A DNA stretch of 64,000 nt from an uncultured Lachnospiraceae bacterium (GTDB lineage Bacteria > Bacillota > Clostridia > Lachnospirales > Lachnospiraceae). Positions within the stretch are counted from its first letter, which is position 1. Each line of letters starts with the position of its first letter. The position numbers and the translations under genes are program-made. Shown here piece by piece: positions 17,461-24,754 of this stretch. The DNA is taken from the NCBI GenBank assembly GCA_910580195.1, contig CAJTWA010000007.1:1-64000 (forward strand). Direction: 5' to 3'. The notes beneath the pieces were generated by a model. The model saw nothing but the letters and a program-made list of their open reading frames with translations. It had not been told where the DNA came from and searched no databases.

Positions 17461-18060
17461 TTACCATTCTTTTTCCCTAGACTGCTTTTTCAGCCGGAAA
17501 AGTTCCGCCTGGTACGCCCCAAATGGAATCAGGGAACAGGCAGAAAATATGCAAAAAGCCCAAGCCTGCATGGAAATGCCAAGGGCAGCGGACATCAGGG
17601 CAAGGGACAGGTAGGGTTTCCCCAGCGCCTTGTAGTAGCCCTGCTTATCCTCATAAGTGGTATGCAGCTCAAATGGTTTCCCATTGTCCGCTTTTTCCAC
17701 AATCAAAAGCTCTCTGTTGTAGGTTGTGGCATTGGAGGCAATTTTCCCGCCCTTGCCTGCCCATGGCCGCCAGCGTATTTTCCCCAATGAGGCATTGAGG
17801 TTGATATTTTTATAGAATACCCGGTACCCGAAGCTTTCAAGGAACCCATAGTACTCCTCTGCGTCCTCCTTCGGCTTTGCCCCAATAAACTCCACCCGGT
17901 ACTGCACCTTGCCTGAGCCATATGTTTCAAATTTATAAGCCAGTTTCCCAACATGGGCAAGGCGGTAGCCTTCCCCCGCCATTTTATTCAGCCACTTTTC
18001 CTGTGCTGACAAGAAGCCGCCAAAAAACCGGTAACATGTTTTTTCCATATATCCCATCAT
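17461..18060 (-). CDS. DUF2812 family membrane protein
   Basis: 199 aa. The N-terminus CYRFFGGFLSAQEKWLNKMA and the following E-x-Y-YxFLESFGY motif are typical of DUF2812, which is nearly always encoded next to a PadR regulator. Two membrane helices near the C-terminus (about residues 145-180) are followed by a basic tail. The start overlaps the padR stop by 4 bp, so the pair is co-translated. Function of the family is not established; a membrane stress or export role is often assumed. Confidence 0.82.
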   Translation of the reverse strand: MMGYMEKTCYRFFGGFLSAQEKWLNKMAGEGYRLAHVGKLAYKFETYGSGKVQYRVEFIGAKPKEDAEEYYGFLESFGYRVFYKNINLNASLGKIRWRPWAGKGGKIASNATTYNRELLIVEKADNGKPFELHTTYEDKQGYYKALGKPYLSLALMSAALGISMQAWAFCIFSACSLIPFGAYQAELFRLKKQSREKEW

Positions 18061-18377
18061 TCCTTTCCCATAATTCCGTTTGCAATACTGGCAAGTTCTT
18101 CAAGCCTCCTTAGCTCCTGCTCTGCAATGCTTTTCCCTTTTGCTGTAATGGCATATTCCTTCTTCCTGCCTTTGCTGCTGCCGGAAGGCTCAATCCACCC
18201 TTTTTCCTGCAAAGAATGTAATGCGCCATATAAGGTGCCCGCGCCCAGCGAAAGCCGCCCGCCCGTCTTTTCCTCAATGAACTGCATGGCTGCATATCCG
18301 TGCTTGGGGGTGTAAAGGGACAGCAGGATATAGAATGTCACTTCCGTGAGGGCGCCCCCTTTTACATAATCGCGCAT
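18057..18377 (-). CDS. PadR-family transcriptional regulator
   Basis: 106 aa. Winged helix: TEVTFYILLSLYTPKHGYAAMQFIEE, with the conserved HGY, then LSLGAGTLYGALHSLQEKGWI and a C-terminal dimerisation helix. Length is standard for the PadR-s2 type. It should repress its own operon; a perfect inverted repeat lies 15-50 bp upstream of the start. Partner: the overlapping DUF2812 gene. Confidence 0.92.
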   Translation of the reverse strand: MRDYVKGGALTEVTFYILLSLYTPKHGYAAMQFIEEKTGGRLSLGAGTLYGALHSLQEKGWIEPSGSSKGRKKEYAITAKGKSIAEQELRRLEELASIANGIMGKE

Positions 18378-18392
18378 GGCAAGCCTCCTTTC

Positions 18393-18428
18393 TTACGGTT
18401 ACTGTAATAAATATATCAGTAACCGTAA
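18393..18428. promoter_or_regulatory. PadR operator (12-bp inverted repeat)
   Basis: TTACGGTTACTG (18393-18404), 12-bp AT-rich spacer, CAGTAACCGTAA (18417-18428): perfect arms centred ~33 bp before the padR ATG. Position and symmetry fit autoregulation by the dimeric PadR. Confidence 0.75.
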
Positions 18429-18538
18429 TAGTTGTCAAGTATTGGCTGGCCTAAGGGCCAGAAATGCATTGCCCTCTGCTTGTAAAGGCAGGAGGTTTGT
18501 GGTAGTATTTAGGTACAAAAATAAAAGAGCAAAATCTT

Positions 18539-18567
18539 TTGAAAATAGAGGGCATATCCTGTATCAT
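18539..18567 (+). promoter_or_regulatory. Promoter of the PBECR3-like gene
   Basis: TTGAAA (18539-18544), 17-nt spacer, TATCAT (18562-18567). The leader to the ATG at 18687 would be ~112 nt. The rest of 18429-18686 shows only a small hairpin CTGGCC-TAA-GGGCCAG near 18445. Confidence 0.55.
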
Positions 18568-18686
18568 AAACTAACTGCGCTCCAATACTGCACCAAACCA
18601 GAAGAATCCCCCCAAGAATCATCCTGCAGAATATAGGCAAACGCTATCGGGCACATCAGGTAAGATTATCAAGAAAGGGACTAACA

Positions 18687-19055
18687 ATGAAAATCATCGG
18701 TTATATTTCCCAAGCTGTTATAAAAACACTGGGTTTACATATTCCACCTGATACGCCAGTTTTCATAGGCGAATCCAATATAGAGCATATTAAGAACCGG
18801 CATCCTTACGAATTTGACAAATATTATAGGGACATCAGCATGATAATAAACACTCCTGATTATGTAGGGATAAATCCAAAAGATGGTTCCATTCTTTTTG
18901 TAAGGCTATATTATATAAACGGAGAATATATCCGTGTAGCGGTAAGAATCACTTCGGGCGGCAAGTATTTCGCCAAGACCCTACATTCCCTAAGTACTTG
19001 CAATGCTGAAAGATATCTCGAAAAAGGCACTTTAAAAAGACTTGACACAGACTGA
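18687..19055 (+). CDS. PBECR3-type (barnase/EndoU/colicin/RelE-like) nuclease
   Basis: 122 aa, RBS AAAGGG before the ATG. The sequence follows the PBECR3 pattern I know: IGYISQAV, then PVFIGESNIEHIKNRHPYEF, DYVGINPKDGSI and VAVRITSGGKYFAKTLHSL. The invariant H-IKNRH and the late K-Y-F-A-K-T-L-H are likely active-site residues of an RNase of the barnase-EndoU-RelE superfamily. In phages such domains are fused to head proteins; here it stands alone. A strong promoter overlaps its last codons and drives a ~140-nt structured RNA, so it may be a toxin with an RNA partner. Confidence 0.72.
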   Translation: MKIIGYISQAVIKTLGLHIPPDTPVFIGESNIEHIKNRHPYEFDKYYRDISMIINTPDYVGINPKDGSILFVRLYYINGEYIRVAVRITSGGKYFAKTLHSLSTCNAERYLEKGTLKRLDTD

Positions 19056-19069
19056 ATTTGTTGTATAAT
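19042..19069 (+). promoter_or_regulatory. Strong sigma-70 promoter for a small RNA
   Basis: TTGACA (19042-19047), 16-nt spacer, TATAAT (19064-19069). Both boxes are consensus. The -35 lies inside the last codons of the PBECR3-like gene. Confidence 0.75.
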
Positions 19070-19075
19070 TAAGTT

Positions 19076-19212
19076 ATCAAATGAGTAAGCTATATTGAAT
19101 GAGAGCAGAGGACGGAACAGGCGGCCGTCGCCCATAGCTAGGAGATGTGGATTGTCACCCACCTATTTCATTCAAGATGCAGGGCAGGTAACTTCGGTTA
19201 TCTGCCTTTTAT
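19076..19212 (+). ncRNA. Structured small RNA ending in a UUCG terminator
   Basis: The region from the predicted start to the terminator is ~137 nt and has no convincing reading frame. A closing stem TTGAATGA (19095-19102) pairs with TCATTCAA (19168-19175). It encloses GGCG/CGCC and ACGG/CCGT helices and a GGTG-type stem. Then comes a terminator GGCAGGTAAC-TTCG-GTTATCTGCC followed by TTTTATT (19183-19212). I could not match it to a known Rfam class by eye. Its position directly after the nuclease suggests an RNA antitoxin or regulator; that is inference. Confidence 0.6.
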
Positions 19213-19459
19213 TATGTTTTATGGCCCCAAGGCTAACCAAGCCCATTCCGGCCCCGCCTAGGCGAAGGAAATTTTCCCTTCCCCAAAATAACATCCCCGC
19301 CCTAGCAAAATTCAGCCATTAATTTGAAAATGCCCCGGTACGCTAATACCGGAGCCTTCCAGACAGGGCTTATGATAAGGCTATGGTATGCCACCCACCA
19401 ACAAAGCCAGTATACCGCAGCATTTTACAAAACACACCTATTTCTAAAAAAGTATTTCC
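19213..19459. other. Intergenic, nothing recognised
   Basis: About 245 bp between the small-RNA terminator and the end of the membrane protein gene on the minus strand. No gene, terminator or repeat could be supported. Confidence 0.3.
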
Positions 19460-20194
19460 CTATGAATGTTTCTTTTTTACAAAGTAATTCAAAACCCCGC
19501 CTACTACAATAATCACCGCCGCAACACACAGCACCCTCTTTGCCGCCTCTTGGGGCAGCTCGCTTTTGCTCCCTACGGAATCCTGATAAAAATAAAGCTG
19601 GTAATGGATTTCCACGGGGCTCCCCATGGCGGTGGTATCTGCAACGGCATCCATCCAGCCATCCCAGCAAAGGACCGGTACCTCAAAGACAGAATTCATC
19701 CCTTCCTCGCTCTGGCTGTAATATGTCACGCCGTCCACAACCATATAGTCATAATTGGGGCTGCTCCATTGGATGCGGGCAACTGGCTCCCCATTTTTTA
19801 CGGTAAGCAACGTAGGGGATGTGATGGAGGCTTTCCCGCTGCCCCCAGCCAGTTCCACCGCTACGCTGTACTCCCCGTCCTTCGGGGCAAATGCACACAG
19901 AAAAAATAACGACAGCAGCGCATACAATGCAAACGCCGCTTTCACCCTGCTTTTCCTGCCAGATTTTTTCTGTAATACTGCTTCTGTAAAACAAGCCGCA
20001 TGGGCTTTCGCCCTGCTTTTCCTGCCAGATTTTTTCTGTAATACTGCTTCTGTAAAATAAGCCGCATGGGCTTTCACCCTGCATTTCCTGCCAAATTTTT
20101 TTCTTAATCCCGATTCTGTAAAATGAGCCGCATGGGCTCTTGCGCTGCACTTTTTGCCAATTTTCTTTTTCCCTATAAACATTTTCCGATACAT
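19460..20194 (-). CDS. Membrane-anchored surface protein with repeat-expanded N-terminus
   Basis: 244 aa from the ATG at 20194; the open frame runs on upstream only inside the permease gene. Residues ~8-90 are a basic, four-fold 22-residue repeat (KKSGRKSRAKAHAACFTEAV type). Then follow a membrane helix (FALYALLSLFFLCAFA), an extracellular domain and a C-terminal helix (VLCVAAVIIVVGGVLNYFV) with a KKKHS tail. The extracellular domain (VAVELAGGSGKASI ... WSSPNYDYMVV ... FEVPVL) is clearly related to the last domain of the lipoprotein at 43819. The four repeats are 66-bp in-frame duplications. It follows the ABC-2 transporter genes. The ligand is unknown; context suggests a metal or tetrapyrrole. 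Confidence 0.65.
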   Translation of the reverse strand: MYRKMFIGKKKIGKKCSARAHAAHFTESGLRKKFGRKCRVKAHAAYFTEAVLQKKSGRKSRAKAHAACFTEAVLQKKSGRKSRVKAAFALYALLSLFFLCAFAPKDGEYSVAVELAGGSGKASITSPTLLTVKNGEPVARIQWSSPNYDYMVVDGVTYYSQSEEGMNSVFEVPVLCWDGWMDAVADTTAMGSPVEIHYQLYFYQDSVGSKSELPQEAAKRVLCVAAVIIVVGGVLNYFVKKKHS

Positions 20195-20214
20195 AGTTTC
20201 CCTTTCACGCCCCA

Positions 20215-20946
20215 TCAAAGATTTTGTTTCCGGTACACAAACCATAGCCCAATTGCCGCCAAAAGAAGCAGGTAGGCCAGCAGCACCAGAATCCCAGACG
20301 GGTCCCAAGATTCTCCATAAGCAATGTGGCGCACCATCCCGCTGGTTTCTGACAGGGGCAGGACGCCTACTACATTCCGGATGCCTTTTGGCATATTGTC
20401 CGTGGAAAAAAACGTGTTGCACAAAAAGGCCATGGGCATAATCAGATAGTTGGAGAACCTTGGCACATCGGCATGGCTCCTTGCCAAAAAGGAAACCACT
20501 ACCCCCAAAGCTGAAAACACCGCGCCGTTTAAGAACAGCACCAAAAAGGAAAACCCGTTGAAAATAAGGCCGGTATGGATTGGCCAGACCAAAAGCAGAA
20601 TAATGCCCCCTGCATAAAGGCCCCTTAAGGACCCTGCAACCACCTGCCCGGCCATAAACTGCCACAGGGGGGTAGGGGAAACCATCACTTGGTCGAACGC
20701 CTTTTCATACAGCCTCTGGACATTCAAGTTCTGCGCCACCGCGTTAAAGCTCCCATTCATGGTTGTCAGGGATACCACGCCCGGGATCAGGTAGTGGAGG
20801 TAAGGCACCCCATGGGACACGGTCTGGATCCCCATCCCAAAAACCAGCAGGTACATCAGGGGCGCAATCATGGCTGCCAATGTGATTTTATAGAAATCCC
20901 TGCGGAATTCCACCCATTTTTCCCATAAAATTGTTATAATTCCCAT
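20215..20946 (-). CDS. ABC-2 type transporter permease
   Basis: 243 aa, six predicted membrane helices. The conserved C-terminal region (MPMAFLCNTFFSTDNMPKGIRNVVGVLPLSETSGMVRHIAYG) is broken up by the usual proline-rich loop of the ABC-2/DrrB family. It forms an exporter with the ATPase 15 bp upstream. Encoded right after cbiL, it probably shares the cobalamin operon transcript. Its cargo is unknown. Confidence 0.88.
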   Translation of the reverse strand: MGIITILWEKWVEFRRDFYKITLAAMIAPLMYLLVFGMGIQTVSHGVPYLHYLIPGVVSLTTMNGSFNAVAQNLNVQRLYEKAFDQVMVSPTPLWQFMAGQVVAGSLRGLYAGGIILLLVWPIHTGLIFNGFSFLVLFLNGAVFSALGVVVSFLARSHADVPRFSNYLIMPMAFLCNTFFSTDNMPKGIRNVVGVLPLSETSGMVRHIAYGESWDPSGILVLLAYLLLLAAIGLWFVYRKQNL

Positions 20947-20961
20947 CTTTCTTCTATCCTT

Positions 20962-21798
20962 TCACTTTCCCCCATATTTCGCACGCTCCACAAAGACGTC
21001 CTCCAGCGTAGTATCCCTCAGCCGGATGCTGCTGTCCGTATGGGCTGCAAAGGCCAACGCTTCTTCCTTTGTGGAAAAGTAATGGGCCAAAGTTTTGCCG
21101 CCTGCGGTTTCGTCCACTGCAAACTGCCCCAAGCCATGGATAAAGTTCCTTGGGGTATCGATTTCCTCTATTTTCCCGTGGGCCATCATGGCTACCCTAC
21201 CGCACAGGCTTTCCGCCTCCTCCATGTAATGGGTCGTCAGTAGGATTGTCAGGTTCTTCCCGTTTAGCTGCTTGAGCAAGTCCCACATCTGCCTGCGGGA
21301 AACGGCGTCCATCCCTGCGGTAGGCTCGTCCAGCAGTAAAATTTCAGGGCCGGTCAGCAAGGCCCGGCAGACCATCAGCTTACGTTTCATCCCACCGGAC
21401 AATTTCCGCACCGTTTTTTTCCGCGCGCTTGTAAGCCCGCAGAATTCCAGCAGCTCTTCGCTCTTCCTTTGGATTTCTTTTTTGGGCATATAATAGAGCC
21501 GGCCTTGGTATTCCATGATTTCGTCCATGTCCATGTCCTGCCGCATGGAGTATTCCTGCGTAATCACGCTGATTTTCCGTTTCAGGGCTGTCTTTTTGCG
21601 GGTCAGCAGTTCCCCGTCAATGTAGATTTCCCCCTGCGTCGGCAAAAGGAGGGTGGAAAGCATGCTGATTGTGGTGGTTTTCCCTGCCCCGTTCAGGCCA
21701 AGGAGGCCGAAAAATTCCCCGGTTCCAATTTCCAAATTGACAGAATCCACTGCGGTAAACTGGCCGAACTTTTTCGTCAGGTTTTTTAAAACAATCAT
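20962..21798 (-). CDS. ABC transporter ATP-binding protein (ABC-2 exporter)
   Basis: 278 aa. Walker A GLNGAGKTT (near residue 36), Q-loop ITQEYSMRQD, signature LSGGMKRKL (near 136), Walker B ILLLDEPTAGMD and H-loop TTHYMEEAE. The C-terminal ~60 residues form the extra domain seen in drug/Nod-type exporters. The ATG overlaps the cbiL stop (ATGA), tying this exporter to the B12 operon. Confidence 0.93.
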   Translation of the reverse strand: MIVLKNLTKKFGQFTAVDSVNLEIGTGEFFGLLGLNGAGKTTTISMLSTLLLPTQGEIYIDGELLTRKKTALKRKISVITQEYSMRQDMDMDEIMEYQGRLYYMPKKEIQRKSEELLEFCGLTSARKKTVRKLSGGMKRKLMVCRALLTGPEILLLDEPTAGMDAVSRRQMWDLLKQLNGKNLTILLTTHYMEEAESLCGRVAMMAHGKIEEIDTPRNFIHGLGQFAVDETAGGKTLAHYFSTKEEALAFAAHTDSSIRLRDTTLEDVFVERAKYGGK

Positions 21799-22487
21799 GG
21801 CTGCTCCGTTTCCTTTGAGATAATCAGGGAATAGTACCCTGCGGTGTCTGGGATTTCATCTACATGGAAGTACACTTGTTCTTCGCTGGTTCCGCAGTTT
21901 TCAACCATCACTGCGTCCCGCCCGCTTTTCTTTATGGCTTCTTTGACTTGGTGCATTTTGCTCCCAGACTTCATCAGGACGCAGGTCCCAGAATCCGGCA
22001 GCGTGCCGGATAAATTATGGATGGCCGGGAAAATATGGATTGGCTCGTTCCAGATTGCCAGCGGCATGTTCATCCTTGCAGCGGCTGCGCAAAAAGAGGG
22101 AATCCCGCTGACTAACTGCGTCTGGTACCCATCCTCCTCCACAAGCTCCTTAATGTAGGTAAAGGTGGAATAGACTGCCGAATCCCCCAGCGTCAAAAAC
22201 ACCACATTTTCCCCCTGTTTTAAATAAGTTTCCACAAGTTTTGCGCCTGCCCCATGGGCTTTTTTCTGCTCTTCCTTGTCGTGGGTCATAGGCATATAGA
22301 TGGGCAGCAGATGTTTCCCTGCAAGCTCAGGGACTGCAGCCACTGCAATCTGGTATGCAACCGTTTCCTTTGGATTTTTCCCCGGCAGCGCCACCACTTC
22401 ATTTTCCTTTATCAGCTTTACGGCTTTCAGCGTCATAAGGTCCGGTTCCCCGGGCCCTACGCCTACCCCATATAATATTCCATCCAT
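21795..22487 (-). CDS. cbiL: Precorrin-2/cobalt-factor II C20-methyltransferase
   Basis: 230 aa. SAM-dependent uroporphyrin-III-type methylase fold: N-terminal YGVGVGPGEPDLMTLKAV glycine loop, LTLGDSAVYSTFTYI and VSGIPSFCAAAARMNMPL are CbiL/CobI hallmarks. It methylates C20 of cobalt-sirohydrochlorin, the first ring methylation after cobalt insertion. RBS GAGAGG before the ATG. A 30-bp direct repeat sits just upstream. Confidence 0.92.
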   Translation of the reverse strand: MDGILYGVGVGPGEPDLMTLKAVKLIKENEVVALPGKNPKETVAYQIAVAAVPELAGKHLLPIYMPMTHDKEEQKKAHGAGAKLVETYLKQGENVVFLTLGDSAVYSTFTYIKELVEEDGYQTQLVSGIPSFCAAAARMNMPLAIWNEPIHIFPAIHNLSGTLPDSGTCVLMKSGSKMHQVKEAIKKSGRDAVMVENCGTSEEQVYFHVDEIPDTAGYYSLIISKETEQP

Positions 22488-22507
22488 ATCAAATACCTCT
22501 CTTCCTG

Positions 22508-22567
22508 TATGTTTCTGAAATCCATCCTGCCAAAGCTTATGTTTCTGAAATCCATCCTGCCAAAGCT
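22508..22567 (-). repeat. 30-bp direct repeat upstream of cbiL
   Basis: Two exact back-to-back copies (plus strand core ATGTTTCTGAAATCCATCCT) in the spacer between the Cys-rich gene and cbiL. Confidence 0.8.
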
Positions 22568-22584
22568 AAGGATCAGCAATCCTT

Positions 22585-22863
22585 TTACGGCGCCGGATGC
22601 TTTTGCCCTGCTCCCATAAATGCCGGTTTTTCCTGCAGGGCCTTTATGATTTTATCATAATTCCCGGGCTGGTGGGGGAAGGTGCAGTCCGTGCAGGCCT
22701 TCAACAGCCTCCCATCCTTTTCCACATACTTTGGGTTCCCCAAGCAATCCTCTCTCTGGTACAGGGGGCAGTAGCAGAACAGGCAGTTAAAGTCTGTAAG
22801 CCCCTGATGGCAGGGAAAATAGCTGCACGCCCGGTTTTCAAAAAAACGGTAAGAATGTTCCAT
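22585..22863 (-). CDS. Small Cys-rich protein linked to cobalamin genes
   Basis: 92 aa using the ATG at 22863, which has GGAGG five nt upstream; longer in-frame starts lack a site. Nine cysteines, arranged C-x4-C, C-x2-C-x-C, later C and C-x2-C (FNCLFCYCPLY, KACTDCTFPH), suggest a zinc or iron-sulfur site. This matches the 'cysteine-rich small domain' family found next to cobalamin and metal-chelation genes in Clostridia. Role unknown; possibly handling of cobalt or cofactor. Confidence 0.75.
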   Translation of the reverse strand: MEHSYRFFENRACSYFPCHQGLTDFNCLFCYCPLYQREDCLGNPKYVEKDGRLLKACTDCTFPHQPGNYDKIIKALQEKPAFMGAGQKHPAP

Positions 22864-22988
22864 GCTTTCCTCCATCCCTTTCTCTCTGCTTGGCAAAAAT
22901 GCCTGAAAAAATATATTTCCCACTTTTAGCGCGTGCCTTAAAAATCATTCCCGCAATTTTCAGGCACACTCTAAGGCGGGCGTTTTCC

Positions 22989-23170
22989 ATACACAGGCCA
23001 TTCAGGACAGCCCTTCCCCTGCGTAAATACCTCATGGACGCCCTGAACGGCCCGCCCTAGCCAAACCCCTCCCTACGGAAACACCCCATGGGCGCCCTGA
23101 ACGGCCCGCCCTAGCCAAGCCCCTCCCTACGGAAACACCCCATGGGCGCCCTGAACGGCCCGCCCTAGCC
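22989..23170 (+). repeat. Degenerate palindromic-element fragment (copy D) with 54-bp tandem repeats
   Basis: It starts ATACACAGGCCATTCAGG, the 5' boundary of the palindromic element. It continues through a CATGGGCGCCCT-like stretch and then repeats a 54-bp unit (CCCTGAACGGCCCGCCCTAG core) two to three times. The last unit includes the stop codon region of cbiA. The 3' half of the element is absent. Confidence 0.65.
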
Positions 23171-24712
23171 AAGCCTTTTCTTATACCGTTCTGCTTTTTC
23201 CACGAACGACCGGGCAAATGCGGGGTTCGAGGGATAATATAAATGCGGGAACCCTAAAAAACAGTCCCCTTCTGCAATCACGCATGGGTATTCCCTGCCT
23301 GATGCTGGCTTAACTGCTGTAGCATCCGCCCCATTGTTGGTACTGTCGTAATAGTGGAATTCATGGCCTTTGATGCGCTCCCCTTTTGGCAGGAAACTGC
23401 TTTTCTTTTCCTGAAGCTCTATATAGCCAAAACGGACCAGCTTTCCCGTGTAAAAGCACGTGCCGGGCAGGACCCCTGCCATCCCGTAACTTGCCCCCTC
23501 CTTGTCTGTGATGGCAGAATGTAAATACAGGAAGCCGCCGCACTCTGCCACAATAGGCATGCCGGTCCCTGCTGCATGTTTTACCGCTTGGCGCATGCTG
23601 CAATTCCTACTAAGCCCCTTGGCATAAAGCTCCGGGTAGCCGCCGCCAAACAGCAGGGCATGGCACCCTTCGGGCAGCCTTTCCTCATGGAGCGGGGAAA
23701 AATATGTGATTTCTGCGCCATATTCCTCCAAAAGCCGGAGGTTGTCTGCATAATAAAAGCAAAATGCTTCGTCCCTTGCCACGGCGATTACTGCCTTGGG
23801 AACCCCAAGTTTTTTACCGCCTTTCGCAGTTCCCATAGCTACTCCATGCGGGGGCTTAAGGGCGCCAGCCTTGGATCCTTCCGGTGCTTTTACAGTTTCT
23901 GCGGATTCTGCCGCAACTACCAAAGCATGGGATTCTGGCAGTTCCAATTCCCCTGCGCTCCCTGCGGTTTCCAAGGATTCTGCCGCAAGTGCCAAAGCAT
24001 GGGATTCTGGCAGCCCCAATTCCCCTGCGCTCCCTGCAATTTCCAAGATATCCCCAAGGGAAACGGTTTTTGCAGCTTCTTCTGCCGCTGCCCCAAGTTT
24101 TTTTTGGATATCCTCCAGTTCATCCGGCAGGACAAGCCCCAGATGGCGGCTCCCTATCTGGTATTCTTCCCGTTCCGGCAAAAAACCTACCGCTTTTATG
24201 GCTAATTCTTTTTCTATCAGCGGTTTTATCATCCCATAATACCCTTTGGAAACCCGGTTGAGTACCACGCCCTTTATCAGATGGCTTTTATCATAGGCAA
24301 GGAACCCAGAAAGCAAGGGCAGGATGGATTTCCCCATCCCTTTTGCATCCACGGTAAGCACAATGGGCGTTTTTGTCACTTCCGCCAAATGGTAGGAGGA
24401 GCCTTCCTCCCGGACGCCCCCAAGCCCGTCATACAGCCCCATGACGCCTTCTAAGACGGCAATGTCCCTATTTTGCGCATGGCGCAGGAAAAGTTCCCTT
24501 GTCTGCCCTTCCCCGGTAAAAAACGTGTCTAAGTTCCGGGCTGGGATTTGTATGGCCTCCTCATGGAACATGGGATCGATATAATCCGGCCCGCATTTAA
24601 AGGATGCCGCCTGTAAGCCCTTCTCCTTAAGGAGCCAGAGCAGTGCGCATGTGACTGTTGTTTTCCCGCTGCCGCTTTTTGGCGCGGCAACCATAACCCT
24701 TTTTATCTTCAC
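23165..24712 (-). CDS. cbiA: Cobyrinate a,c-diamide synthase
   Basis: 515 aa from a GTG start (MKIKRVMVAAPKSGSGKTT). P-loop APKSGSGKTT and DYIDP in the N-terminal ATP-dependent synthetase half. The class I glutaminase-like half has VAECGGFLYLH (nucleophile Cys near residue 390) and a late H-x-Y motif. It amidates the a and c side chains of cobyrinate with glutamine. At residues ~225-275, between the two halves, a 24-residue segment (AGSAGELGLPESHALALAAE) is repeated twice in frame, making the protein longer than the usual ~450 aa. The stop lies in a degenerate palindromic element. Confidence 0.93.
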   Translation of the reverse strand: MKIKRVMVAAPKSGSGKTTVTCALLWLLKEKGLQAASFKCGPDYIDPMFHEEAIQIPARNLDTFFTGEGQTRELFLRHAQNRDIAVLEGVMGLYDGLGGVREEGSSYHLAEVTKTPIVLTVDAKGMGKSILPLLSGFLAYDKSHLIKGVVLNRVSKGYYGMIKPLIEKELAIKAVGFLPEREEYQIGSRHLGLVLPDELEDIQKKLGAAAEEAAKTVSLGDILEIAGSAGELGLPESHALALAAESLETAGSAGELELPESHALVVAAESAETVKAPEGSKAGALKPPHGVAMGTAKGGKKLGVPKAVIAVARDEAFCFYYADNLRLLEEYGAEITYFSPLHEERLPEGCHALLFGGGYPELYAKGLSRNCSMRQAVKHAAGTGMPIVAECGGFLYLHSAITDKEGASYGMAGVLPGTCFYTGKLVRFGYIELQEKKSSFLPKGERIKGHEFHYYDSTNNGADATAVKPASGREYPCVIAEGDCFLGFPHLYYPSNPAFARSFVEKAERYKKRLG

Positions 24713-24754
24713 TCAGGCACCAGCCTTTCTTCTTAACGGATTTTTCAGGCCATC

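Noticed and set aside
19095..19322. 75-codon open frame over the small RNA
   Set aside because: Passes through the UUCG terminator, has no ribosome site and its composition is non-protein-like; the RNA interpretation fits better.
20195..20665. Upstream extension of the 244-aa membrane protein
   Set aside because: It lies inside the ABC-2 permease gene in a different frame and has no protein-like character.
22864..22923. Longer N-terminus of the Cys-rich protein
   Set aside because: No ribosome site at the upstream ATG; GGAGG is placed for the ATG at 22863.
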